Origin: Proteles cristata cristata
Lineage: Eukaryota > Chordata > Mammalia > Carnivora > Hyaenidae
DNA: 64,000 nucleotides
Assembly: GCA_017311185.1 (NCBI GenBank)
Contig: JAESUZ010000468.1
Coordinates: 577,501-641,500 of the forward strand
Direction: 5' to 3'
This document shows, piece by piece, positions 37,244-49,011 of the stretch. The translations under genes were made by a program, and so were the position numbers. Numbering within the stretch: the first letter of the stretch is position 1; the number at the start of each line of letters is the position of its first letter. A model generated the notes under the pieces. The model was not told where the DNA came from. It saw only the letters and a program-made list of their open reading frames with translations, and made no database searches.

Positions 37244-37257
37244 AAAAAGAAAGTCTA

Positions 37258-38274
37258 AAATGTAAATGAAGAAACAATGAGTTCTTAGGTAGTCAATCAA
37301 GCATTAAAAGGAACACATATAGAGTAGATTTACATCATCTTAAAGATCCTTGTCTAAGTAGAAGAAAGAAGGAGAAAGGCCTGCATAGACATGGAGAGTT
37401 TGTGCCTGTTGGAAAGCCATGCTTTGATTGACAGGCTCCTCAGGACTGCCTCCGTTGTTCAGAGAAACTTCAAGAATTATGTTGGTTTTCTGAGGTTCAC
37501 ACATAAATTAGAGAAACAAATCCTATAGTAATGCCCTTTAAATTAGATTTGTAGCTACCAGGGGAACTTATGAGTAAACATCTTTAAATGGAAACAAAGT
37601 AACACAAGTCAGAGGAGAAGGGGGCAGGCTCTCAAGCGTCCTTTCCATTCTACCTAAACTTCAGGACCCTCAGTTTGGTTTCTTTCCCACCATCTCCCCA
37701 CCTTCCACCCCAGTTAACAAAATAAAATATTCAGTCTTAAGGGTTATACGGTTTTAAAGTGAACATAACAAAATTGCCAGGTACTTCCGGGCTGGTGAAG
37801 TTGGAAGCTCCTGGCTACTAGGAGGCCTTATGTTATTGATATTTGTGTTCAAATATCATAAGGAGGCCTTATGTTATTGATATTGAAATAAGATGATGGG
37901 GTGGAGTTTTTAAAAGGTAAAACCACTGCCTTTATTTCAAATCCAGGAAGGAAAAAATGAAGACAATGGCAATAACAACAAACCTTCACAAAGCGCACAA
38001 TCCTAGTGGCTGCGGATGTGCAGCGTGAGATCTAGCAAATCACACCCAGACAGAAATAGAGCATCATCTCTGAATAAGAGAGCAGCCTTTAATTTCCAGA
38101 TAGACACGATTAAATGGGCACACGGACAAAGCAAGAATGAAGAGAGAGTATGTTACGGGTGTTTGCAAAGTGACTCATGATTAAACAAAAGTGAAGTGTG
38201 GGTAGAAGTCTGGAAAGTATAGTTCTTGCCCAGGCATTGCCCTGTTCGTGGGCTGGAGTTATTGACTTTGTTTT
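37258..38274. other. Unassigned sequence
   Basis: No gene is seen. A 24-base direct duplication lies at 37820-37843 and 37861-37884. Confidence 0.4.
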
Positions 38275-38510
38275 TGTTTTGTTTTGTTTTGTTTTTTTCA
38301 ATATTTTTATTTATTTCTAGGAGAGAGAGAGAGAGACAGCGTGAGCAGGGGAGGGTCAGAGAGAGAGGGAGTCACAGACTCTGAAGCAGGCTCCAGGCTC
38401 CGAGTTGGCAGTCAGCACAGAGCCCGACGCGGGGCCCGAACCCACGAACCGCGAGATCCTGACCTAAGCGAAAGTCGGACGCTTAACCGACTAGGCCACC
38501 CAGGCGCCCC
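38275..38510 (-). mobile_element. CAN-SINE, young subfamily
   Basis: The minus-strand copy ends CCACCCAGGCGCCCC. Its tail starts as a GTTTT array (about 38275-38295). A target duplication TGA(C/T)TTTGTTTT lies at 38263-38274 and 38511-38522 with one mismatch. It belongs to the CCTAGAAATAA-tail group. Confidence 0.92.
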
Positions 38511-39595
38511 TGATTTTGTTTTATAGCATGTATGGATATCTGGGTGCACTTTCAAGACACTCATTCACCCCCTGACAAGATGTTCTGACACCTATTTCCT
38601 CGAGTGGATGCTGTTTTCTGTGTATTTGCCTCAGAAGTGAAATCACCCCATTTTGATAGGCATTCAGCATTTTGTTTTCATGCTAATTTGCTACTTGACC
38701 TTTTGCTTCATAAACTAAGAATACTTAGCGCTCACCAACATTTGGGAATAAAATGTTTTAGAGGTGGATCATAGCCCATCCTAAGATTGTCTTCCTAGGC
38801 TAGTAAAAATGATTTCCTTGCAATCTGGCATGGAGCTCCACAAACATTTCAGTTACCTAAAAATCTGAAGTGGTGAAGAAGGTTGTCCATTAAATAGGAA
38901 GAAGGATGTATTCAGACATGAAGCAGAGTTTTCCTTAGATAACATCAAATGCAAGTTTGCATGACTACATTTTTAGTAAGTATTATATTATTGCCTTCGG
39001 ATTTTTTTCCTACTGAAAAATCGGTTGATAATCATTATTGGTTTTTTTAACTCATGTTAATTGAGGCATGCATCTAAATAGAAAAAAAAGTATGTGACTT
39101 GGAGAGCAGTGATGTTTATGATAAAAGGAAACCACACGTTAAATTCCCAAATATTGTAAATGGACACAACAGGGTGATAAAATGAATTGGGCATTCACAA
39201 GCAAACACAATAATTGGGGATTTAGTGAGAATCTCAGTGTTCCGTTTTTCTGTTCCCAAGAAATATGGGTGTTTACACCTAGTACATCAGGTTAAAATGA
39301 GACTTTCTAACGAAAAGGCACTTAACCTCAGTCTGCTTAACTGCAAAGTCAGTTTACTGAACTCTAAAATTGGGATTTGGCCAGATGGTTTCTGAAGCTC
39401 ACTCAGCTGTGACAAATCTGGGACTGTAACGGGAGACAGCCGGAAAACTCTGCGGGTCAACGTGGAACCAGGGCTGGAGAGAACCATCCAGAAGCAAGAA
39501 AGCAAATCCGTCCCCAAGGAGGAGGCCACAAATGACCTGGGATGCCACATCTGACAAAGTGACTTTCCAAAAAATCCAGACTCACTCTGAAACCC
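38511..39595. other. Unassigned sequence with possible MIR trace
   Basis: No gene is seen. About 39318-39380 (GGCACTTAACCTCAGTCTGC, CTCTAAAATTGGGATTTGG) may be an antisense MIR piece. Confidence 0.35.
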
Positions 39596-39667
39596 AGAGA
39601 AGCTTGCTAAAGTCACACATCCAGTAAGTAGAAAGCCTGGAGTCAGGATTCAAATCCAAACTGACTC
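39596..39667 (+). mobile_element. MIR 3'-half fragment
   Basis: AAAGTCACACATCCAGTAAG, GGAGTCAGGATTCAAATCC and AAACTGACTC follow the MIR 3' half ('AAGGTCACACAGCTAGTAAG ... GGGATTCGAACCC'). It ends where the twin-primed L1 inserted. Confidence 0.5.
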
Positions 39668-39680
39668 TGGTCTTAATAGT

Positions 39681-39703
39681 CTTCTTCTTCTTCTTCTTCT
39701 TCT
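39681..39703. repeat. CTT trinucleotide repeat in an L1 tail
   Basis: About seven CTT units lie at the outer end of the L1 poly-A tail (GAA on the L1 sense strand), beside the T-run at 39704-39717. Confidence 0.88.
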
Positions 39704-40145
39704 TTTTTTTTTTTTTTACAAATAGTTTATTGTCAAATTAGTTTCCACATAACACCCAGCGCTCATCCCCACAAGTGCCCCCTCCATGCCCATCCCCTCT
39801 CCCCCCCACATCCATCAGTCCTCAGTTTTTGTCAGCATTCAAGAGTCTCTCATGGTTTGCCTCTCATAGCAGCACTCTCCACAATAGCTAAAACATGGAA
39901 AGAGCCTAAGTGTCCATCAACAGACGAATGGACCAAGAAGATGTGGTTTATCTATACCATGGAATACTCCATGGCAATGAGAAAGAATGAAATCTGGCCT
40001 GTGTAGCAACATGGATGGACCTTGAGGGGGTTATGCTGAATGAAATAAGTCAGGCAGAGAAGGATAAATATCATATGTTTGCACGTATAGGAGGATTAGG
40101 AGGAACTTGACGGAGGAACAAGGGGGAGTAGAAGGGGGGAAATGA
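39684..40145. mobile_element. Young felid-type L1 with twin-priming 5' inversion
   Basis: The left part (39684-39865) is the L1 3' end on the minus strand: a CTT/T tail, then the UTR to CATGGTTTGCCTCTC. The right part (about 39866-40145) is the upstream ORF2/UTR segment on the plus strand, starting ATAGCAGCACTCTCC and including the TWKEPKCPSTDEW-coding stretch. Both parts sit inside one 16-base duplication, TGGTCTTAA(T/G)AGTCTT, at 39668-39683 and 40146-40161. At most about 20 bases of element seem lost at the junction. Confidence 0.92.
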
Positions 40146-40161
40146 TGGTCTTAAGAGTCTT

Positions 40162-41160
40162 AACCCACCTCCTGAGGTCTTAGCTCAGATATGCCCCCAA
40201 GATGGCGCCCGCTCTTCAAGCAGAGGTGATGATTGGCAAGGTGAGAGATGGCCTAGCCGGTGTTCCTCCAACTTTACCCAGGCTCTTTCAAACCCTGCCC
40301 ACTACCCTAATAACCAAGAGAAAATGGCCTTTCTGTCAGAAAGTCTGTAAGTAGGTCCCTCAAGTTTTATCTTTACTTTGATGCTAAAAACTCGATGCCA
40401 CTGACTCCCCAGCAACAGGGGCTGTGGTGGGCTGAGGCTTTGGGGGCCCCAGCAACACCACCAGCACCCTCTGCCCCTGCTTCCTTCCAGAAGCCTGAGA
40501 CTGGGCTGTGAACACAACTGTGTGGGCTGAAACAAAATCTTTCTCTTTATAAAATAGAACAGTGGAGAATCTTACGGAATACAGTGGAACAGTATAGAAA
40601 AATCAAGTCTACCAAATTATGTCATAGATATGGTAAGTAAACCTCAATTTTGTTTCATTTTCCATATAAATATATACTTCTCCTTGACACTAAATGTATT
40701 TCTAACTGCAGGCTAAGTGAGAGAACCAGGCTGAGAGAAAGCCAAAGTGATGTCTCTTTGGTAAGGGGTAAAAGAGAATAAGGGTGTGCCGAAGAGCAAA
40801 AGACCGATACTGATAATAAGTTCATATTCATGCTCAGGATAACATTTAGAACGAGTTCACATTGGGGCTGAGAAGAACCAAGAACCACATCAGTTAAAGT
40901 AAAGAATGACTTTGTTTTGTCTAGAACCGTATATAAATGCAATAGAGATTCCGTCTATCTGTATAGACTTATAGTTAAATAAGCAAAGTTTTTTAGGAGT
41001 GAAATATTTGCATGTAAACTAAATTAGGTCTTCGAAATTTGCTCTGCTTTTAACCCATGTTGCCCAGGAATGTGAGGCTGCCCAAGAACGATGGTAGGTT
41101 CCTATGTGATCCTCAAATGATGAGCCATTTCTCTCTGAGCTTTAGGAGCAAACACGCCCC
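40162..41160. other. Unassigned sequence
   Basis: No gene or named repeat is recognised. The CAAGATGGCGCCCGC word near 40199 resembles a YY1-type site, but a single match is not evidence of a promoter. Confidence 0.35.
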
Positions 41161-43671
41161 ACGCCCCCTCCGCCCTGCTCTCAGCCATCAGTGCCCGGAA
41201 TAAACCTAACTGCTGTCGGGACAGGCTGCACCTGTGGCCAGCACCCACGCTGCACGTGCGGGACATGGAAGGGAAGTATTCACACGTGCGCTACCGGGGC
41301 GTCATTTCCACGAGCAGGACGTGCAGCACCACGAGGGGAATGACACGGCGGTGAGAAGAAAGCCGCTCTGCGCTTTCCCTTCCAGGCATCGGGTCTCAGA
41401 CTCCATCCGCCGGTGGCACTGGTATCCCAGCCCCTGATCTCACCGTGTGGCTCCGCTAGTTCACACTGGCACGCTCTGCCGGGCTGGGAAGCCAGATGCC
41501 TGAAGGGACAAAGGGGGAGAGAAAGGCAGGACAGGAGCTCGTCTTCTCGTGGCTGTCATGGATGTAAAATCCTGGCAGCACAGTGGGACTTCTGGTAATC
41601 AGCGTGACACAATGAATTTTGACAAGACAGACTGTTGATATGTTCATTTGCATACAGATGTGCGCACCCTTCCTTCAAGTTACACACGGTGGGCCCGGCG
41701 GGAAGGCCCGGACGCTCCTGCACAGGACGGCCCCATCCCTTCAGCGAGGCCTCCAAAATTCTCTACGCAGGGAAAGTGGCATTTTGTTGTCGAAAGAAGA
41801 ATTTATAACAGAGAAAAGATATGAAGATAAACAAAGGACGAGATTATGTGTAGTTTCATGCTTCCGTTTAGTGAGTGAGGGGATCTTATGAGCCCCTCTG
41901 CGTGCAAGTGACCTTGCAATCCACGAGTGACCTTAAACGCGGACACTGGGTTGCCAGGAGGAAATACGCAGGTAATCATTTAAGGACTACATCTAACCAT
42001 TAAGAATTGATTTCACTCATCAAGTCCTATCGCGGAGCAGGCCTTTGTTAGTGGATACGTGGGCACCGTGGATGGAGGAACAAGAAAGATCCATCACACT
42101 TGGCCTCCGGTGACCTTCTTTTCAAAGATGGGTGTTGAACTGTTTTTGCCACACTGGTATTTTCGTTTTCAAAGAAATGGAGTTCTAATGAATTAAGACA
42201 TTTTAGGAGGAGTGGAAAGTGATACCTCTGTATTCCACGAGAATAATTGCAAATTTAAGACCCGTCTGTTGGTTTCTGGATTTTGTTTTAAACTCATCAG
42301 GAGGAAACTGAATGGAATCATTTAGGCATATTACCCCCCCATCCCCCAAAATTGACAAGGACAATAAATGTCATAAGTGTTAGCTCAGGAGAGCATGATG
42401 GGTAGGACTGATGTATGGTTTGTAAAGAGGGAAATAATGACAGTTACGATCTGTTCTCTCCCCTAGACTTTGATGTGCGCTCGTCAGTATTAGATAAATA
42501 TTAGTTACTGGTAATAAAAATGGTGTCCACTCTTGGTCTATAAGATTTTAGAACCTAAAAGCTCACTTTCGGTAAGACAGAAGCTACATTTATGACATGA
42601 GACCTCTCTGTGACACTTAACATGGCTAACGTGCAGAGTAGAAGGCAAGCTTGTGGCTCACTCCCCACAGGGTACCGGCCCCCTGGACAGCTCTGGCTGT
42701 GTGCCCACCCACCTGGGGTCCAGGCTCCTGCCTTCGGGTGCCCTGCCCTGATCTCCCTGGGTCTCCACTGAGCTCTGAAAAGCTCCCCGGAAAAGCATTT
42801 TCCTCTCAACATGCAGCCATTACCTATTTATTAAAAACAGTATTGTGTTTATAGGATTCTTTATTTCTGACTGCAGCATTTTCTAGAACATCTGGTTGGT
42901 TACACTTTACATAAATTAACAGACTGTCATCCCCTCCTGACAGTTACCTGTTTACTTTCACTTCATTAAATGCCATTTTTCAGAAATAACACAAGATATA
43001 TGAAACACAACATGTAATTAAGCAAAACAATACAAATAAACAGAACTAATCATAATGAGAAGGGGAAGGAGGAAATGCATCGGAGCACGGAGCCAGCGAG
43101 GTGACGGCTGCCTGGCTGTTGAAGGGAAACTGGAAAGTGGCAGCGATGTGCTGGGAAAGCCTGCTAACCAGTCCCTGTGTGTACACAGCGCTTCGTTTAA
43201 ACCAGATGAAAAGTCTTCCCTTTCAAATATATTCTGCAGGTGGGGCCGAGTTCCCCATTTTCAGTGCAGGAAAATGTAAGTCAATGTAAGCAGAACGTTA
43301 GGGATGCCCGGGAAGATACAAGGCAGGAGGGTGCGGCGTGGGCCGAGCGCATGGGCGACAGATGGGCTGCAAGGCTCCGCAAACGCACTGACAGGGCCTG
43401 CAGCCGCCGAGCACGGCAGCTTTCGAGGACAGACTCCAGTTCTGCACTGGAAGCCCGCAAGTCGTCTCCGCAGAGGTGCTGGCGGGTGCCTTCCTGTGTC
43501 TGCTCTTTTCTCTCCACTGAGGCTGCTGCTGTCTCCAGTCTTATCTCAACTAATGGTCTACAGAAGAGTTTGATTTTTATACATTGCTGCATCGTGTACA
43601 TGGGAGAGCAAACCCTCATTCAGAGGGAGGAGGTTTTTTTTCAATTTGTCTTTTTTTACTGTTTCATTTTT
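41161..43671. other. Unassigned, moderately CpG-bearing sequence
   Basis: CpG is more frequent around 41210-41420 and 43300-43470 than elsewhere. Frames there (for example 43240-43670 running into the TATC array) show no domain that I recognise. I see no TATA or splice-supported exon and make no gene call. Confidence 0.35.
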
Positions 43672-43715
43672 TTATCTCTATGTATCATCTATGCATCTAT
43701 CTATCCATCTATTAC

Positions 43716-43758
<43 letters not shown>

Positions 43759-43860
43759 ATCTATCATCTGTCTATCTGTCTATCCGTCTATCTACCCATG
43801 TATCTGTCTCTCTATTACCTATCTCCTATCTATCCATCTATCCATCTATTACCTTCTATC

Positions 43861-43907
<47 letters not shown>

Positions 43908-43988
43908 ATCTATCTATCCATCTATTACCTATCATCTATTTAGGTATATATCTATGTATCTATCTATCTGTCTATCTGTCATTATCTC
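43672..43988. repeat. (TATC)n tetranucleotide array, about 315 bases
   Basis: Two long pure TATC/ATCT runs (about 43722-43756 and 43862-43907) are embedded in variants TATCTGTC, CATC and TACC. Because four does not divide by three, all three frames share the same Ile/Tyr/Leu/Ser-rich peptide, which is a repeat artefact. Confidence 0.95.
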
Positions 43989-45119
43989 CCCTAACTTTCA
44001 GCGTGATCCCTGGGCCAATGGAGAAGGAAATAAAATAATCCTATTGTGTCTTCTATAATTAGCAGTAGTTATAAATCTCCTGTTACTAGTCATACCAAAA
44101 TCATGTTTAAATAATTTAATTCTATTGGTGCTGAATATACATTACTCTCAACAGAATCTAACATTTTTTTCCTCACAATATACATAATACATCTCTTTTG
44201 CCCCTCCACATATTGTCACTCTTCTGCTAAGTATGTCACTCATAATTTCTTTCAACTGCTCACATTTCAGGGCCGATACCTCTGAGGTGAGCAGCGGGAG
44301 AAAGACGATCTGTTTCTGCCAGGTTTGGGAGAGATGGGCTCCATAGGCTCGTGACTATTTTCTTCCATAAATGAAAGTAAAGTGTTAGGCAAATACACCC
44401 AAACTAAAAATTATTTAACTCATGGAGAAAGCGCAAAATATATACTCTGTATTTTCTGGTCTATTTTCACCTTCCAGATGAACTTTTTTTTCCCCAATAA
44501 CAGTGCTAATAGACTTGCCAGGTTTGATACATAAAGGCTGTTAAATGAGAAAAGGGAAAAACAAAACCAGCTAAAATAGATGAGTCTGTTCCCCATCGGT
44601 GTGGATCTATGTGAGGCTTTCCAGGAGAATGACAACTTTATGGCCTTTAAAATACCAGGAAGCCTTTGGCAAACTAAGTTCGCCAGAAAAGGCATGTAAA
44701 TTAAATACTTAATGTGTGTGAAAGAGAAAACTAAGCATTTCAACTGCACTGATATTAAACATTTTTGTGTGGCCAGGAATGATAAATAGAAATCAAGAGA
44801 ACCAGAAGGCTGGGAATATTTATGGCACATGTAATGAAAGATTGCCATCCTCTATGTACAAGCATCTCCTGAAAGTCGCTTAAAGATTACCAGAAATCTG
44901 AGAAAATTGTTAATATGAGCAGGTAATTCATAAGGACCGGTAAACATACAGAAAGATGTTAAAATTGCTGAGAGCCATGGGGATGGAGCGGAAAGCAATA
45001 ATGAAGCCAGGCTGGCCACGCGGTGGGGGGAAGCATGCCTTACGAGGCCACCGAGTGCAGGAAGGAGGGGCTCAGACACGTCCAGGGGATAGAGTAGTGC
45101 CAACTTCTTGAAAGTAAGC
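43989..45119. other. Unassigned sequence
   Basis: No gene is seen. Confidence 0.35.
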
Positions 45120-45250
45120 TTGGAAATATTCTTCAACTTAAACATATAACAACTCTTGAAATCAGCAACCCCCCTTTCAGGAATCTATCCTAGGAGAAAA
45201 CACAAAAACACAAACCCAGCGCCAGTGTATAAGAATGCATTCTCAGGACA
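45120..45250 (+). mobile_element. Possible L1M sense fragment
   Basis: CTTAAACATATAACAACTCTTG, AGCAACCCCCCTTTCAGGAA, TCTATCCTAGGAGAAAACAC and GTATAAGAATGCATTCTCA resemble the sense ORF2 end / 3' region of old L1 ('CACTTCTAGGAATCTATCCT'). It is short. Confidence 0.4.
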
Positions 45251-46551
45251 GAGTACGCACTGCTCATGGTGGGCGGCCGGACACCCGGATCAGAAGAGCG
45301 GTGGGTAAGTCACAGTTTATCAGTGCGCAGCAAGGTAGACTGTGCCAGGCTCAGAGGCGCCACAGAGAGCTGTGTGGTGAGTCCCTCTGTGCCAACTTGG
45401 GTATTTGAAAGCGGGAGCAGGGAGATACAGGGTCTGACACAGGGGTGATCCCAGCTTTTTTTTTTTTTTTGGAAATGATCACATGTTTGCACAAAGAGGG
45501 CTGAAGGAGGCCAGGGGCCAGAGGCCGCCACAGTCTGCCCCGGGACGGAGGGTCTGGAGAAGGAGCGGAGCAGGGACTGTTCTCTTTTCAATCCCTTCAC
45601 TGGTACAGCAGCGATAAGGGCCGTACGTATCTTCCGTAACTCGGAAAATAAAGAATAGGAAGAAACGAACTGTGTCTGCAAGACACAGCCTGGGGAGAGA
45701 TGCCAAAAAGCAGGGGAGTTAATGTCACAATCTGCCACCTTTCTTAGGAGCAGGAAGGTGACCCAGCGACGCACAAACAAGGGACCCGCATGCCTGTCTT
45801 GCTGCCGCTACGAGAAACCGTGGGGAAATCCCGGAGCGTGACTTGAGGTCAAAGCCTGACGGGTCAGGCTAACGGAGTAGATCCATCTGGGAGGTCGGGC
45901 CCACTAGGGACTCTCACAGCACGGCCCGGTAACCGCCTGGGAGGAGGCGGTGCTGAGGGTGCGGTGGGCAGAGGGGTTCTGGTCAAGGAGAGGGGTCGCC
46001 CCTGGACACGTGCAGAGCTTCTTCTCCGAGTGTCTGCCCCTCCCGGCTCCCCTAGACCAAGGCCTGGGTGTCTGGGTGAGGTCTAAACAACAGTGCTCGG
46101 CAAGTGAGCAGGAGGGGAGAATGGCTCTTCCTGGCCTTCAGCCCCTTCCTGGGCTGAGCTCAGGGTGTGGGTGCCAGTGATGTACCAGTAACAGCTGGGC
46201 AGGGCCATGGCCACAGGTAACAGGTGCAGCCCCACCTGGAGCGGGGGAGTGGAGGAAGCAAATGATGGATTCCCTGGGGTGTCGGAAGGACCAATGGCCT
46301 GGGTGCCGTGGGCCAGACTCCAGGAGGCCCTGGGAACAGGCCGGGATTATTGCCAAATGTCAGATTTGGGAACGGAGTGCCCTGCCCTGGGAGTTGGCAT
46401 CGCGCCGGGCTTCCTGTGCCTAGAAGCATGGGTGACACGGATGTCAAATCTGTGGCCGCCCCTGAATCCCCAGGCTGGGTATGCTCTGACTGGTCTGCTT
46501 CAAAATCAGTCAGGCAACAAAACACATCAGGTGTTAAAAGTAAAAGGCCAA
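45251..46551. other. Unassigned GC-richer sequence
   Basis: No recognised gene. Frames of 120-156 codons on both strands (45310-45780 minus, 46160-46525 minus) overlap opposite frames and show no domain. Confidence 0.35.
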
Positions 46552-46753
46552 GGGGCGCTTGGGTGGCTCAGTCGGTTAAGCGTCTGACTTTGGCTCAGGT
46601 CACGATCTCATGAGTTTGGAGTTCCAGCCCCGTGTCGGGCTCTGTGCTGACAGCACAGAGCCTATAGCCTCCTTCCGATTCTGTGTCTCCCTCTCTCTCT
46701 GCCCCTCCCCCGCTTGCACTCTGTCTCTTTCTCATTTTAAACATTAAAAAAAT
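46552..46753 (+). mobile_element. CAN-SINE
   Basis: The plus-strand head is GGGGCGCTTGGGTGGCTCAG. Target duplication TAAAAGGCCA at 46541-46550 and 46754-46763 extends a little with mismatches. It is paired in inverted orientation with the copy at 47086, about 330 bases away. Confidence 0.93.
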
Positions 46754-46763
46754 ATAAAAGGCC

Positions 46764-47071
46764 AGGAAGGAGAAGAAATTGTATGTAGTCCAAGATTCAA
46801 ATTAAGACATGTTTGGGTCACGTTTTTTGGAGCCTAAATCCCTTGAAGGTGATGGCTGTGTGCTTGTGCTGGTGGCTTAGCACAGAGGTCGTTCTAAATC
46901 CCTCAGGAGCAGCATCGGTGAGCCCCCCACACCCACCTGCGCACAGCCGCCCTCTTAGGGGGTGAGGCATGCTGCAGAGACACATGGGCCACCTGACACG
47001 GACTCTCCCCTGGGCAGGGGGGATTGTGTGCTCTCTTTAACAAAGAACAGGTACACATCCTCTGACTTGTT
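46764..47071. other. Spacer between inverted SINEs, nothing recognised
   Basis: No gene or repeat is seen. Confidence 0.4.
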
Positions 47072-47085
47072 TCTTTAGTCCCTTT

Positions 47086-47380
47086 TTCTACTTTATTTTT
47101 TAAATTATTCTTGAGAGACAGAGAGACGGAGTGTGAGTGGAGAGAGGCAGAGAGCGAGGGAGACACAGAATCCAAAGCAGGCTCCAGGCTCGGAATGGTC
47201 AGCACAGAGCCGGATGCGGGGCTCGAACTCACGAACTGTGAAATCATGACCTGAGTCAAAGTTGGACACGTAGCTGACTGAGCCTCCAGGCACCCCTGGA
47301 CTTTCTTTTTAGATAAATGCTACTTACTAAGTGATCCGAAATGCAAGGGCTTGATTCTGTTAGCTCTAGTCCTGTATGAA
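47086..47380 (-). mobile_element. CAN-SINE with extra 5' sequence (probable 5' transduction)
   Basis: The SINE body is 47086-47296 on the minus strand. About 85 further bases (47297-47380) match the genomic flank of the SINE at 37019. The target duplication TCTTTAGTCC(C)TTTT lies at 47072-47086 and 47381-47394, outside the extra sequence, so SINE and flank inserted as one unit. CAN-SINE transcripts normally start at the first base of the tRNA head, so a 5'-extended copy is unusual. Confidence 0.82.
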
Positions 47381-47394
47381 TCTTTAGTCCTTTT

Positions 47395-49011
47395 ACATTT
47401 TCACCTTCTCTTGGGTCAACTCCATCCAGCTCAGGACTCATAGTGTCCGTTTGCCGGGGTGGACCCCCCCCATGGACCCCACAGAGCCTGTGTCTCCTGG
47501 GGAGAGGGAGGCTCGGGCTGCACCTGTCTCTCTCCACCCTGTTTTTGGCCTGTCAGGTGCAGTTTATCTCTGAGTCCCTTGCAAAACACCCCGCCGTTTT
47601 GTTTTCTTCGGAGAGTGTTGTCTGCTCCCAAACTCCCCCGGCTCCCCCACCCTCACGTGGGCCCTTCGGAGACCAGCCCTGCACAAGCTTCATTCCTGGA
47701 CGTGGGGACGATCGTCACTGGCCGCTGACGCCCACGCTTCAAGAGAATGAGATTTGCGTTTCCAAGTCAAGGCGACAACACAGGGCAACAAGGGTGGCGG
47801 TCAGGAGGGCTTGCTGGAGGGAGGGGCACCCCCGCGCCGTCCACGTGGCTGATGGGGACCCGCACCCAGGTCCAGCCGGTTGGGAAGTGAGGGAGTCAGT
47901 GGGGTCCCCCATGATCTGGTCCACAGGTCATGCTCGTCGGACGGATATTTTACAGTGCTGACTAAGCCGGAAAGCTTCCCTGGGATTGATGGGCGGTTTT
48001 GGAATTGTGCACAGCAAACCACAATCACACCGTAGGCGCTGGTCCCGATGCGCCTGTTTGCTGACGCTGACCTCAGCTCATGCCAGTGAGGTCTGGCATT
48101 TAGAGCAATGGATGCGACAGAAAACAGAGCAGAGTCGTGGAGACCGCAGGGCAATGCAAGAATCAAGCATCCAAGGGGGAAACCTTTCTTTCCAAGGGAA
48201 AGAAAAATAGGGTGTGAGGATCCAGCACGATTGTTCAGGGAGCGCGGTAAGGTTGAGAGCAGAGCTACAAAATAGCGTGTCAAGAGTCTGCAGGTGAGTT
48301 CACGGGAGCAGGAAATCTCTTCTCTGATGATCTGTTCATTCCAAACATATTTTTGAGCACCTGTACTATGGTAACTCTATAAGGTAAAATTTATTAACAA
48401 TGTGATTAAATATATTGAACTAATACCTGGTTTTTCAGAAAACTCAAGAACTTACAATGGCATGAAAAAGTGAGAAATATATATGGCTTTAAGCACCGAT
48501 AGTGACAATGACAATGGAGACGGTTAATACATGATAGAGGACGTCTTTCCTCTGTCAGTCTTCACATTTAGCGTAAGTTATTTAAATTATTTTTAAAATG
48601 GTGCCAATATTTTTAGTGGAAAACAATGTCCTCTGCTAGGAAGAGCGTTTTCATGGTGGGTAAGCATGATATTATTGGCATGCCTGATGAGAATCTGAAA
48701 GCATTTGTTTATAGAAGCAAGGTTAAAAGGATGGCTAAATATGCTACAATAACATTATTGGTAATGAACTTTAAGTTTATTATAATTTAATTCTATTTAG
48801 TCCCAGAAGCCAAGCATTGTGTCAATGGGAAGAGGAATGTATGCATTCAGCAAAGATTTATTGAATGTCCTAACAAAACACCATGGGAATTAGAATTAAT
48901 TTACCAGCCAAACTACAAGTGAAATTTTGAGCCAAATCTTCCATCAGTTGGAGACGGCTTATTTGCATCCATGTGTACAGATGCATTGAAAGATTTGCTG
49001 TCACTGGGCGT
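47395..49011. other. Unassigned sequence with L2 traces
   Basis: 47400-48250 is GC-richer with overlapping frames on both strands (172 codons plus, 160 codons minus) that I cannot link to any protein. Short L2-like words occur near 48330 (TTTTTGAGCACCTGTACTATG) and 48845 (TTCAGCAAAGATTTATTGAATG). Confidence 0.35.

Noticed and set aside
40190..40215. YY1-like CAAGATGGCGCC word as a promoter sign
   Set aside because: A single motif without CpG island, TATA, transcript or exon support.
43240..44058. 272-codon plus-strand frame
   Set aside because: Two-thirds is Ile/Tyr/Leu/Ser sequence from the TATC array, and the array gives the same peptide in the other frames. The first part shows no recognised domain.
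47443..48283. Overlapping frames of 172 (plus) and 160 (minus) codons
   Set aside because: GC-rich DNA has few stops; the frames overlap antisense and lack features.
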